Assembly: GCA_964583335.1 (NCBI GenBank)
Contig: CAZOVG010000008.1
Location: forward strand, 1 to 64,000
DNA: 64,000 nucleotides
Origin: JAGNKE01 sp964583335
GTDB taxonomy: Bacteria > Pseudomonadota > Alphaproteobacteria > Micavibrionales > Micavibrionaceae
Direction of reading: 5' to 3'
Position 1 is the first letter of the stretch; each line of letters opens with the position of its first letter. A program made the position numbers and the translations under genes. Below, one piece after another: positions 44,362 to 53,030 of this stretch. The notes beneath the pieces are model-generated. The model worked only from the letters and a program-made list of their open reading frames with translations. It ran no database searches and was not told the origin of the DNA.

Positions 44362-45903
44362 ATGAAAACAGGCGGAAAATTCACCAAATTGAGGGCCGCC
44401 ACGGCGGCCACCTTCCTCACGGTCATGACCCTGAGCTCGGACATCGGCGAAGAGCCCGAACCGCCGCCGCCTTTGACGCCCGCCAGAATTTTCATGACCG
44501 AGGAAACCCGGAACGTTTACGGCCCCTACGCACAAATTATCTCAAGTGTTGTGCCGAACCTCTCCGTCCTGCTCGTCACCGAACGTGACCTGCGCTTTAA
44601 AGGCTCCGAAGCCGCGCGGACCCATCTCCTCACCGGGTCGCCCTGCATAGACTCTGAGCCCCTCTCCGAGGAGCAAAAACAGGAAAGCGAACAGGCGATG
44701 GCCGCCGCCCGCGCCGAGATGATCAACCTGCTCCATGAATTTTCGCCCGACAATACCGACAACTCCATCATCCCGCGCAACAAGCTGCGCGAAACCCTCA
44801 ACCGCCATTCCGCGCTCTTGAACGCGCATCTCTCCGGCGCGTCGATCAAGGCGCTCAACCATTCTGCGGCGGCGCTCTATCTGACCGACAGCTACCCGAC
44901 GATCGACCACAGGCTGGCGATCGTCACCATGTCCTCGGAACTCAAAACCCCCGAACAGAACGCCGCGCTCTTTTCCGGCCTGCCCGCCTCCTATATCGAA
45001 AACATGCAGGCCACGGCGCAAGATTGGGCGATTTTCACGCTCGGCCACGAAATCGCCGGCCACGCCGCGCACGGCCACGCGGTGCCCAACCCGCCCGGCT
45101 ATTGCGCCACGCCGGATTTTGACTGGAACGCCAGAAGAATCGGCAACGAAACCGCCTCCGACATCGGCGGCCTGCGCGTCTTCAGGGCCGCGCAGCGGAC
45201 GGGCCTGGGCTCAGCCGCCCCGCTGGAGCGCGAACTCGCCGCGATGCGCGCCCTCTCGACGCTCTACAGCAACCGCAATCTCGAAACGGCGCAAAATTCC
45301 TCCCTGCTCGGCGTCCACGCCACCACCCTCGGCTTCGACCCGGATGCGCCGGATTTCAAAAGCGACATGTACGGCCATGAAAACGCCTATACCGCCCGCG
45401 CGCCTCTGCTCATCAACCTCGCCGCCGACGTGGTGACGGGCTTCGTCCACAGCCGTTTCATCAAACAGGACATGGAAACCCGCCCCGAAAACTATACGGA
45501 TCGCCAGCGGGCGGAATACGCGAACGTCCCCGTCAGCCCGCAATATATCGAGCGCAACCTGACGGCTTTCGCGTCCTTGGGCCAGCGCGTGCGCATGCAA
45601 TACCCCCGCAATCCCGAATGGCACTATGAGGCGCTCGCCTTCCTTGAGGAAAACGGCCTGTTCGATGAATTGATGCAGAATATCGGTCCCGACGAAGCCT
45701 ATGCGATGCGCGACGCGCTGGACGATTTCTTCGAGGCGGTCGAAGCCCACGCGACCAAACTGAAAAATCCCGAAATCGCGCGGCAGATCCGGCAAAGCCT
45801 GACGCCAGCGCAAGCCATGTTCCTGACCCACCCCCGCACCTACGGAAGGCTCCCGGAATTCAGGCCGATGCCGGAGGACTCTCCCGCTCCGCCCTCATCC
45901 TGA
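44362..45903 (+). CDS. Putative exported zincin-like metallopeptidase (HExxxH)
   Basis: A 513-residue protein, not assigned to a family. An N-terminal hydrophobic stretch (ATAATFLTVMTLSS) could be a signal or anchor, followed by a Pro-rich linker. The key segment is FTLGHEIAGHAAHGH: H229-E230-x3-H234, the one-residue-longer spacing known from dipeptidyl peptidase III (HExxGH). It is followed by NETASDIGGLRV, where E263 and D267 resemble the third-ligand region of gluzincins. The C-terminal half is helical (DALDDFFEAVEAHATKLK). It overlaps the convergent aat gene by 44 bp. The zinc role is inference from these motifs. Confidence 0.65.
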   Translation: MKTGGKFTKLRAATAATFLTVMTLSSDIGEEPEPPPPLTPARIFMTEETRNVYGPYAQIISSVVPNLSVLLVTERDLRFKGSEAARTHLLTGSPCIDSEPLSEEQKQESEQAMAAARAEMINLLHEFSPDNTDNSIIPRNKLRETLNRHSALLNAHLSGASIKALNHSAAALYLTDSYPTIDHRLAIVTMSSELKTPEQNAALFSGLPASYIENMQATAQDWAIFTLGHEIAGHAAHGHAVPNPPGYCATPDFDWNARRIGNETASDIGGLRVFRAAQRTGLGSAAPLERELAAMRALSTLYSNRNLETAQNSSLLGVHATTLGFDPDAPDFKSDMYGHENAYTARAPLLINLAADVVTGFVHSRFIKQDMETRPENYTDRQRAEYANVPVSPQYIERNLTAFASLGQRVRMQYPRNPEWHYEALAFLEENGLFDELMQNIGPDEAYAMRDALDDFFEAVEAHATKLKNPEIARQIRQSLTPAQAMFLTHPRTYGRLPEFRPMPEDSPAPPSS

Positions 45904-46552
45904 AATACCGCGCGATCAATTCCGCCTCGCTCACACCGAGCAGGAGGAAATCCGCGTTGCGCTTCACGGCCTCGCGCAACTCCACCATATACCGCTCATA
46001 CCGCAGCTCGTACACCCCGAACTGCCGCAGATGATTATTCACGAACTGCGTGTCCAGCAGCGTAAACCCGCCGTGCCAGAGCCGCGCCACAAGATGCACC
46101 AGCGAAACCTTGCTCGCGTCCGGCTGCACGGAAAACATACTCTCCCCGAAAAACGCGCCGCCCAGCGCCACGCCGTAAAGCCCGCCCGCCATCGTATCGC
46201 CAAGCCAGCACTCAACGCTGTGCGCGTGCCCTTCGCGGTGCAGACGCATGCAGGCTTCCTTGATCTGCCCGTTGATCCACGTCTCCGGCCGGTCGGGCAT
46301 CTTGCGCGCGCACCCGTCGATGACCTGTTCGAAATCGGTGTTGATTTTAATCTTGTACGTCCGCCCGCGCATCGCCTGACGCTTAACAGTCTTGCGCAGG
46401 CTGCGGGAGATATGAAGATCGGGGATCGAGAGCTGGCCCCGCAACTCCGGGCAAACCCAGTGTATATATTTGCTGTGCGCGCTCTGGGCCATGGGAAACA
46501 GCCCCTGCTTGTACGCCTCCAGCAACAACTCCGTCGTCAGGACCAACTGCAT
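45860..46552 (-). CDS. aat: Leucyl/phenylalanyl-tRNA–protein transferase
   Basis: Adds Leu or Phe from tRNA to N-terminal Arg or Lys of proteins, marking them for ClpS/ClpAP. It is 230 residues from ATG 46552 (LVLTTELLLEAYKQGLFPMA). Motifs include WVCPELRGQLSIPDLHISRS, CWLGDTMAGGLYGVALGGAF, FFGESMFS and LVARLWHGGFTLLDTQFVNN. The 3' end overlaps the convergent zincin-like gene. Confidence 0.95.
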   Translation of the reverse strand: MQLVLTTELLLEAYKQGLFPMAQSAHSKYIHWVCPELRGQLSIPDLHISRSLRKTVKRQAMRGRTYKIKINTDFEQVIDGCARKMPDRPETWINGQIKEACMRLHREGHAHSVECWLGDTMAGGLYGVALGGAFFGESMFSVQPDASKVSLVHLVARLWHGGFTLLDTQFVNNHLRQFGVYELRYERYMVELREAVKRNADFLLLGVSEAELIARYFRMRAERESPPASA

Positions 46553-46601
46553 GGCCCTATTATGCCTGTTTGACGGGCATTTGTAAAAAAGACGGAAAAA
46601 C

Positions 46602-47951
46602 CTAGACTCTGGGCTTGTCTTTGAGCTTCTTTTCAAGCCAGTGGATCGTGTAATCGCCCGAAATGAACTCCGGCTGCTCCAGAATCCATTGGTGCAGTGG
46701 CAGGGTCGTCTTGATGCCGGTAATCACCGTCTCGCGGATCGCCCGCTGCAAACGGCTGATACATTCGTCCCGCGTCCGTCCGTGGACAATAAGCTTGCCG
46801 ATCATGGAATCATAATAGGGCGGAATGGAATATCCGCCATAAATCGCGGAGTCAAAACGCACGCCCAGCCCGCCCGGCGCGTGGAACTGGTCGATCCGCC
46901 CCGGCGAAGGCGTGAAATCGTTGGGGTCCTCGGCATTGATCCGCACTTCGATGCAATGCCCCCGGAATCGCAGATTCTGTTTCTGCACCGTGAGCGGCTG
47001 TCCCGCCGCCACGCGAATCTGTTCGGCCACAAGGTCGATCCCGGTAATCATCTCCGTCACCGGATGCTCGACCTGAATCCGGGTGTTCATCTCCATGAAA
47101 TAGAACTTGCCGCCCTCGTACAGAAACTCGATCGTCCCCGCGCCGACATACCCCAGCTTGCGCACCGTATCGGCGGCCAGAGAGCCGATCTCCTCCCGCT
47201 GCTCGTCGGTCAGGACGGGCGAAGGCCCCTCCTCGATAAGCTTCTGGTGGCGGCGCTGGATCGAACAGTCGCGCTCACCCAGATGAATGGCGTTGCCGTG
47301 CTGATCCCCGAAAATCTGAATCTCGATATGGCGCGGCGCTTCCAAAAACTTCTCGATGTAAACCGTATCGTCGCCGAAATTGGCCGCCGCTTCCGACCGC
47401 GCGGTATTGAAGGCTTCTTTGAAATAGTCCGGGTGACGCACGATCTGCATCCCCTTGCCCCCGCCGCCGCTCGCCGCCTTGATAAGCACAGGAAACCCCA
47501 TGCTTTTGGCGATCTCAAGCCCCTCCTCGGCGTTGGGCACTGCGCCTTCCGATCCGGGCACCACGGGCAATCCAAGGGCTTTGACGGTTTTCTTCGCCTG
47601 AACCTTATCGCCCATCTTGTCGATGATCTCCGGCGAGGGCCCGATGAAGGCAAAACCGTGCTCCTCGACCTTGCGCGCGAAATCGGAGTTTTCCGACATG
47701 AACCCGTAACCGGGATGAATCGCGTCCGCCCCCGTAAGGGTCGCCGCCGTCAGGATGGAAGGAATATTGAGGTAACTGTCCTTGGCCTTCGGCGGGCCGA
47801 TACACACCGACTCGTCGGCCAGACGCACCGCCATGGAACTGGAATCCGCCGTAGAATGAACCGCCACCGTGCGGATGCCCATCTCGCGGCAGGCCCGAAC
47901 GATCCGCAGCGCAATCTCTCCACGGTTGGCGATAAGAACTTTTTTGAACAT
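46602..47951 (-). CDS. accC: Biotin carboxylase subunit of acetyl-CoA carboxylase
   Basis: Carboxylates biotin on AccB with ATP and bicarbonate, the first step of fatty acid synthesis. It is 449 residues: IANRGEIALRIVRACREMG, the ATP-grasp loop ASGGGGKGMQIV, IEKFLEAPRHIEIQIFGD, NAIHLGERDCSIQRRHQK and FYFMEMNTRIQVEHPVTE. It follows accB after 16 bp. Confidence 0.97.
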   Translation of the reverse strand: MFKKVLIANRGEIALRIVRACREMGIRTVAVHSTADSSSMAVRLADESVCIGPPKAKDSYLNIPSILTAATLTGADAIHPGYGFMSENSDFARKVEEHGFAFIGPSPEIIDKMGDKVQAKKTVKALGLPVVPGSEGAVPNAEEGLEIAKSMGFPVLIKAASGGGGKGMQIVRHPDYFKEAFNTARSEAAANFGDDTVYIEKFLEAPRHIEIQIFGDQHGNAIHLGERDCSIQRRHQKLIEEGPSPVLTDEQREEIGSLAADTVRKLGYVGAGTIEFLYEGGKFYFMEMNTRIQVEHPVTEMITGIDLVAEQIRVAAGQPLTVQKQNLRFRGHCIEVRINAEDPNDFTPSPGRIDQFHAPGGLGVRFDSAIYGGYSIPPYYDSMIGKLIVHGRTRDECISRLQRAIRETVITGIKTTLPLHQWILEQPEFISGDYTIHWLEKKLKDKPRV

Positions 47952-47967
47952 AATGTCCGCGCCCGGC

Positions 47968-48426
47968 CTATTCGATCACAAGAAGGACATCGCCGAACTC
48001 GACCGGTTGTCCGTTCTCGACCAGAACCTGCGTCACGGTGCCCGCGCGGTCCGCCTTGATCGGGTTCATCACCTTCATGGCTTCGATGATCACAAGCGTG
48101 TCGCCCGGCTTCACGTTGGTGCCCTTGTCCACGAATTTCGGGGATCCCGGCTCGGATTGCAGGTAAACCGTCCCCACCATGGGCGACTTGACCGCACCGG
48201 GATGCGACGTGGCGACATTCCCCGGAGAGTCCATGTTGGCGACCTGTGGCACAGCAGGGTCAGAGGACATATAGGCCGGAACCGGCATAGCAGCGGGCGC
48301 GGCGACATAACTGGCCCCCTTAACCACGCGGATCACCCGGTCACCGTCAGCGACCTCGATCTCGGTCAGCCCGGTTTCATCCAGTATTTCAGCCAGTTGC
48401 TTTATGGCTTCCGCATCAACCTTCAT
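47968..48426 (-). CDS. accB: Biotin carboxyl carrier protein of acetyl-CoA carboxylase
   Basis: Carries biotin between carboxylase and transferase. It is 152 residues: an N-terminal helical segment (QLAEILDETGLTEIEV), a flexible Ala/Pro linker and the biotinyl domain with the modified Lys in IIEAMKVMNPI. It lies directly upstream of accC and downstream of aroQ, the common order. Confidence 0.96.
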   Translation of the reverse strand: MKVDAEAIKQLAEILDETGLTEIEVADGDRVIRVVKGASYVAAPAAMPVPAYMSSDPAVPQVANMDSPGNVATSHPGAVKSPMVGTVYLQSEPGSPKFVDKGTNVKPGDTLVIIEAMKVMNPIKADRAGTVTQVLVENGQPVEFGDVLLVIE

Positions 48427-48506
48427 GTCTTTGTTCCGTAAAAATCTTTTCTAGGCCGCCAGTGTAGCGCCTTCCTACCAAAAGTAAAAGGCAGGTGTCA
48501 AACCCT

Positions 48507-48950
48507 CTAAATCCTTGCACCCATAATTTCCGCGAGTTTCTCTAGCGCTTCCTCATAGCCCGCAGGCCCTTTTCCGACGATGACATGGGACGCGACCAGC
48601 TCGACATAAGAAAAATGGCGGAAACTCTCACGTTCCTTCGGATTACTGAGATGAACTTCGATAATCGGCATCCCGACGATCTTAAGGGCATCGTGCAAGG
48701 CGATGGACGTATGCGTATACCCTGCCGCGTTCAGGATCATCCCGTCATAGATGCCGCGCGCCTCCTGAACCCACTCGATCAACTCCCCTTCGTGATTGGT
48801 CTGCCGGAAGTCGATCTTGATATGGTGGCTGAAGGCTTTCTGGTAACAAAGGTCTTCGAGATCGCGCAAGGTCGTGGTGCCGTAGACCTCTGGCTCGCGT
48901 ATGCCTAAAAGATTGAGGTTAGGGCCATTTAGAATAATCACTTTTTTCAT
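48507..48950 (-). CDS. aroQ: Type II 3-dehydroquinate dehydratase
   Basis: Catalyses the third step of the shikimate pathway. It is 147 residues: ILNGPNLNLLGIREPEVYG with the catalytic Tyr in EVYG, FRQTNHEGELIEWVQEA, LNAAGYTHTSIAL and VHLSNPKERESFRH with the catalytic His. It is the first of the aroQ–accB–accC run. Confidence 0.96.
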   Translation of the reverse strand: MKKVIILNGPNLNLLGIREPEVYGTTTLRDLEDLCYQKAFSHHIKIDFRQTNHEGELIEWVQEARGIYDGMILNAAGYTHTSIALHDALKIVGMPIIEVHLSNPKERESFRHFSYVELVASHVIVGKGPAGYEEALEKLAEIMGARI

Positions 48951-48985
48951 GACTCAGCGTCTCCAGCGTTAACATAATTTGAAGT

Positions 48986-49609
48986 CTAGAAAAAACGCCG
49001 AGCCTTTTCAAACATCTCGATGAATTCATCCTCCGTAGGAATTTCTTCTTCCGAACGGATACGGAAAATTGCCTTGCTGCCCATCAGAAACGAGGGAACC
49101 GTGGTAAAACCCCAAAGCTCATATAAGCGCTCGTTCTCCTTAACGGCCTGAACCACATCAGGACTTTCCATGTCCCTTTTCAGCTGCGTAATGTCCATTT
49201 CCAGATCTGCGCTCACCCGCGCGAGCTGAACGTCATCCAGAAAGGCGATGGGATGGGTCAGAAGATACTCAAAGGTTTTCTGGAACTTGCCCTGCTTGGC
49301 CGCGGCATAGGTCAGCCGCACAAACGCGTCTTGCCCGGGAAACTCGTTTTCGTAAGCAACAGGTCGGGGCAAATAGCGGACCTTCCCGTCGCGCGCCAAG
49401 GCCGCCTTGAGCGGCTCCTGAAGTTTGCGACAAGTCTCGCAACTGTAAAGGACAAACTCGACGACAGTCAGATCGGCGTCCGCAGGTCCTATAGAATGCT
49501 CCGGCGGCACGTTATAAGCTTCAAAAAGCTCCATCCGGAACTGATAAAAGCTGATCCCCACAAACACGGCTATCAGCAAAAGCGCGCCGCCGAGAATTCT
49601 ATAAAACAC
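48986..49609 (-). CDS. DsbA-family thioredoxin-fold protein (CETC)
   Basis: A 207-residue protein anchored by an N-terminal helix (ILGGALLLIAVFVGISFYQF). The thioredoxin fold has the redox motif CETC (FVLYSCETCRKLQEP) and the cis-Pro loop TTVPSFLMG. It belongs with the DsbA/thioredoxin_4 group. It lies 21 bp after the second thioredoxin-fold gene at 49631, suggesting a paired oxidase/reductase or isomerase function in the periplasm. Confidence 0.85.
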   Translation of the reverse strand: MFYRILGGALLLIAVFVGISFYQFRMELFEAYNVPPEHSIGPADADLTVVEFVLYSCETCRKLQEPLKAALARDGKVRYLPRPVAYENEFPGQDAFVRLTYAAAKQGKFQKTFEYLLTHPIAFLDDVQLARVSADLEMDITQLKRDMESPDVVQAVKENERLYELWGFTTVPSFLMGSKAIFRIRSEEEIPTEDEFIEMFEKARRFF

Positions 49610-49630
49610 AATGGCGCTCCGCTAAAAAAT

Positions 49631-50401
49631 TTACGGTGTCTTGGCCGCTTGACGCGCAGCGTCGATTTCCTTCTTCATAGCCTCGTGGCCGACATATCCG
49701 GGCATCAGCGTATCGCCCACGATAAAGCCGGGCGTACCGCGAATATTCAAATCGTTCGCGATCTTAACGTAACGATTGAGGGCGGCATCGATTTCAGGAG
49801 AATCTTTTTCAGCTTTGACCTTTTCGATATCGATCCCGGCATCCTTCATAGCATTGAGAAAATTCTCCTCGCTCTGCGAACCGCGATACTCCATCAGAGC
49901 CTTATGAGCCTCGAAATACTTGCCTTGGCTCTGCGCTGCCATACCGAGTTTGGACATGATACGCGACTGTTCGCTCAAAATCGGCATGTCGATAAACACG
50001 ACCTTGACGTTAGGATCTTCAGCCAAAATTTTAGTCACGTCTTCAAAGGCCTTCTTGCAGTATCCGCAATTATAATCAAAAAACTCGACGATCGTAACGT
50101 CTCCCTCTGGATTCCCTGCAAAGGGAAGATCCTGCCCCTTGGTCAGCTTGTCCTTGTATTCTTTCAAATTAGCCTCAGCACCCTTCTGGCGGCGCTCTTC
50201 TTCCTTGATTTGGTGAGCCTGCACAGAGTCAAGAATCACTTCGGGGTTGTTGCGGATATAGTCCCTGAACAGAACCTCAAGCTCTTTCTTTTGCTCGGGC
50301 GTGAAAGCATCGGCGCGGACGGGCGCGGAAAAAGAGGCGCAAAGCACCGTTGCGGCAAGCAAAAAAGCGGACTTCTTAAGAATTTTGGATGCGAAGTTCA
50401 A
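49631..50401 (-). CDS. DsbA-family disulfide oxidoreductase (Com1/ScsC-like)
   Basis: A 256-residue periplasmic protein: signal peptide (KKSAFLLAATVLCASFSAP), a helical N-terminal region (PEQKKELEVLFRDYIRNNPE) typical of the Com1/BcfH/ScsC group that can mediate oligomers, and a thioredoxin domain with CGYC (FDYNCGYCKKAFED) and the cis-Pro loop RGTPGFIVG. It probably forms or shuffles disulfides. Confidence 0.92.
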   Translation of the reverse strand: MNFASKILKKSAFLLAATVLCASFSAPVRADAFTPEQKKELEVLFRDYIRNNPEVILDSVQAHQIKEEERRQKGAEANLKEYKDKLTKGQDLPFAGNPEGDVTIVEFFDYNCGYCKKAFEDVTKILAEDPNVKVVFIDMPILSEQSRIMSKLGMAAQSQGKYFEAHKALMEYRGSQSEENFLNAMKDAGIDIEKVKAEKDSPEIDAALNRYVKIANDLNIRGTPGFIVGDTLMPGYVGHEAMKKEIDAARQAAKTP

Positions 50402-50495
50402 GGTTCTCTCCTTTCAGGACGACCGTAAAATAAAACAGTTAACCACCATAAAAATAGCAATCTGTAAGGCATATTCGCGGCAAAAGGGCAAAAAG

Positions 50496-51881
50496 TCACT
50501 CCTTTTCATGGACTTCGAGATAAGAAAGCACATCTTTCGCTTTCAGCAAGGCTTTGCTGTCAGGGGAAGCGGCGTTGACCACCCCCTCCGCCTGCTGCCG
50601 GGCATAACCGTATTTACGCTGGAGAATGGCCTCCTCCGCAAGGTAAACCTTGGCCATATCCGTATTACCCAGACGGCCGTAAGCCGTAGCCAGAAGCCTG
50701 TGGACCAGCGCATAACGCGGCTCCTCCTTAAGAACGCGCTCAAGCTCCTGAATGGCCTGCGCCAAGTTTTTCTGCTCATCGGCGGGGTTCGAATACCGAC
50801 TTTCGATCAAAGCATGCCCCAGCGCCGCCCGGATAAGCGCGGCATCGGGCTCGATGGCCAGCGCCTTGCGATAGGAGGCCAGAGCATCTTCGGGCCGCCC
50901 GAACTCCAAAAGCATCTGCCCCTTCAATTCATGAAAATAGGGATTCTCGGGCGCCCGCGCCAAAAGCGCGTCGATCCGCTTGAGCGAATCCTCGACCTGA
51001 TTGTCCCGGTAGGCGGCAATCGCCCGCGCATATTCGGCAGGCAGCGAGGTATCGCGGTCGTCATAGGCCCAGGCAACCTGACCGGGGTTTATAAAACCTT
51101 TGAGTTTGGCCTTGATAAGCGCATGTTTGGTCCGCCAATCCTCGGAATAGCCTGCGCCCTTCTGCGAGGAGGCATTGATCCGGGTCTGCAGCGCATCCAT
51201 CCGGTTTTCGAGAATCGGGTGGGTCTGAACGTATTCGCTCTGCTGGTCGGCGGGCATAAGAGCCTCGGCCTTCAACTTGCCCAGAAAGCTGCCAATCCCG
51301 GTCGGATCGATTCCCGCTTTCTCTAAGAACGTAAGCGCAGCCTGATCGGCGCTTGATTCCTGCACCCGGCTGTGCGCAAGGAAACGCCGCATCGCCACCG
51401 AACTCGACCCCAGCGCGATGGCCGGAACCGCCCCGCTCTCCCCGCTCGCGATGGCCGCCCCGATCCCGAGAATGGCGCCGACGATGCTCTCATATGAGGC
51501 CCGCTCCAGCGCATCCCGTGTCCGAATCAAATGCCCGCCCGAAATATGCCCGATTTCGTGCGCCAGAACGCCGATCAACTCGCCCGGATTCTCCGTCAGC
51601 TCGATCAGCCCGGTATAAAGAAAGATATTCGCCCCGCCCGCCACGAACGCGTTCACGTCCGAACTTTGCACCAGAATAATTTTAACGGTGTTCGGGTCCA
51701 GCCCGGCAGAGCGCAGGACAGGCGCAGACCAGCTCCTGATGATGCCCTCGATCTCCGCATCGCGGATGATCTTCATCCCCTCACGGCCCTGTGCCTGTGA
51801 GGGCAGCGGGCCAACGAACGACAAGATCAGGGCGCAAACCACAAGAAAGCTAAAATTATATCTGTTTTTAGGAAAAACCAT
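50496..51881 (-). CDS. M48 family metalloprotease with TPR tail (BepA/YfgC-like)
   Basis: A 461-residue periplasmic protein. After a signal peptide (FLVVCALILSFVGPLPSQAQ), the M48 peptidase domain has the zinc motif HEIGH (GVLAHEIGHISGGHL), with the third ligand Glu in QESSADQAALTFLEKAG. C-terminal TPR helices follow (ALASYRKALAIEPDAALIRA). BepA-type proteins assist and police LptD and BAM assembly, and the two DsbA-like genes next door fit an envelope quality-control cluster. Confidence 0.92.
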   Translation of the reverse strand: MVFPKNRYNFSFLVVCALILSFVGPLPSQAQGREGMKIIRDAEIEGIIRSWSAPVLRSAGLDPNTVKIILVQSSDVNAFVAGGANIFLYTGLIELTENPGELIGVLAHEIGHISGGHLIRTRDALERASYESIVGAILGIGAAIASGESGAVPAIALGSSSVAMRRFLAHSRVQESSADQAALTFLEKAGIDPTGIGSFLGKLKAEALMPADQQSEYVQTHPILENRMDALQTRINASSQKGAGYSEDWRTKHALIKAKLKGFINPGQVAWAYDDRDTSLPAEYARAIAAYRDNQVEDSLKRIDALLARAPENPYFHELKGQMLLEFGRPEDALASYRKALAIEPDAALIRAALGHALIESRYSNPADEQKNLAQAIQELERVLKEEPRYALVHRLLATAYGRLGNTDMAKVYLAEEAILQRKYGYARQQAEGVVNAASPDSKALLKAKDVLSYLEVHEKE

Positions 51882-51898
51882 GACCTACATTATACCCC

Positions 51899-52246
51899 AT
51901 GGACGACTTCATAAGCTACTGGGCCGATATTCTCTGGCTGCCGATTGCCTTTATACTGGTGCACAAGGTGCACCGCTGGTGGACTTTTGGGTTTGTTTTG
52001 GGATGCATCATCGCGCTGCGGCTGCAAACGGAAATCATGCACACCATTAACTTTCCGAACGGGATTATGGGCGTAATGGACGCTAAAGTCCACACAAGAG
52101 GCCAGACGGTTTACAGCATCTTCTATGTGCTCTTTTTAATGATGGCCCACTACTCGCCGGGAACCAAAGGCGCGGTCTTCATGGCGGCATGTATTGCCGT
52201 CTTTTTCATGGCCTTCGTCGTCAGCATGTTTGTAATGGTTCTCTAG
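51899..52246 (+). CDS. Small membrane protein, hypothetical
   Basis: A 115-residue protein with about four hydrophobic helices (ADILWLPIAFILVHKVHRWW, TFGFVLGCIIALRLQTEI, YSIFYVLFLMMAHYSPG, MAACIAVFFMAFVVSMFVMV). Not recognised. It starts 17 bp from the divergent M48 gene and ends 14 bp before rlmE, so it may be co-transcribed with rlmE. Confidence 0.72.
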   Translation: MDDFISYWADILWLPIAFILVHKVHRWWTFGFVLGCIIALRLQTEIMHTINFPNGIMGVMDAKVHTRGQTVYSIFYVLFLMMAHYSPGTKGAVFMAACIAVFFMAFVVSMFVMVL

Positions 52247-52260
52247 GAGAGTAAAAAACG

Positions 52261-52935
52261 ATGTCCCACAATAAACCCAAGACCCGCGTCAAGACGTCCA
52301 AGAAACGCAAAACCTCGTCTACGCGCTGGCTGCAAAGACAGCTGAACGACCCCTACGTGGCCGAAGCCAAAAAGCACGGCTATCGCGGACGCGCCGCCTT
52401 CAAACTCAAAGAGATGGACGAAAAGCACGGGCTTCTGAAGCCCGGCGCGGTCATCGTCGATCTCGGCGCGGCGCCCGGCGGCTGGTGCCAGATCGCCACC
52501 GAGAAGAAATGCAAGGTCGTCGCCATCGACCTGCTGGACATGGACGAATTGCCCGGCGTGGTTTTTTTCAAGGGCGACTTCATGGACGACGACGCCCCCG
52601 ACAGGCTCAAGGCGGAACTGCTAAAGCTGGATCGTTCCGGTCTCGCCGACGCGGTACTCAGCGACATGGCCCCCAATACCATCGGCCACAAACAGACCGA
52701 CCACCTGCGCATCATGGCCGTGGTCGAGGCCGCCTATCACTTCGCCTGCGAGATCCTCAAGCCCGGCGGAACCTTCGTCGCCAAGGTCTTTCAGGGCGGC
52801 GCGGAACAGGAACTGCTCAAAGACATGAAAAAGCGCTTTGAAAAGGTCAAGCACATCAAACCCCCCGCCAGCCGCAAGGACTCCTCCGAGCAATATCTGA
52901 TCGCCACGGGGTTTAAACCCTTGGATAAAGGGTAA
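52261..52935 (+). CDS. rlmE: 23S rRNA 2'-O-ribose methyltransferase RlmE (FtsJ)
   Basis: Methylates U2552 of 23S rRNA. It is 224 residues: a basic N terminus, GYRGRAAFKLKEMDEKHGLL with the first catalytic Lys, the SAM motif VIVDLGAAPGGWCQIA, LSDMAPNTIGHKQTDHLR with the catalytic Asp, FVAKVFQGG with the second Lys and SSEQYLIATGFK with the Glu of the K-D-K-E tetrad. Confidence 0.96.
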   Translation: MSHNKPKTRVKTSKKRKTSSTRWLQRQLNDPYVAEAKKHGYRGRAAFKLKEMDEKHGLLKPGAVIVDLGAAPGGWCQIATEKKCKVVAIDLLDMDELPGVVFFKGDFMDDDAPDRLKAELLKLDRSGLADAVLSDMAPNTIGHKQTDHLRIMAVVEAAYHFACEILKPGGTFVAKVFQGGAEQELLKDMKKRFEKVKHIKPPASRKDSSEQYLIATGFKPLDKG

Positions 52936-52962
52936 AATCCACCAAAATAAGCATTTAATTCC

Positions 52963-52990
52963 TTTACTTTCCCTAAAAACAGCGTATAAC
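52963..52990 (+). promoter_or_regulatory. Promoter of guaB
   Basis: TTTACT (52963-52968), 16 bp, TATAAC (52985-52990) on the plus strand, about 40 bp before the guaB ATG and after the rlmE stop. Confidence 0.45.
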
Positions 52991-53030
52991 TCACCTGCAA
53001 ATTCCGCACCGCCACAGAGTGGAGATTTGC

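Noticed and set aside
46641..48059. Plus-strand open frame opposite accC
   Set aside because: accC is unambiguous on the minus strand, and this frame reads as low-complexity antisense.
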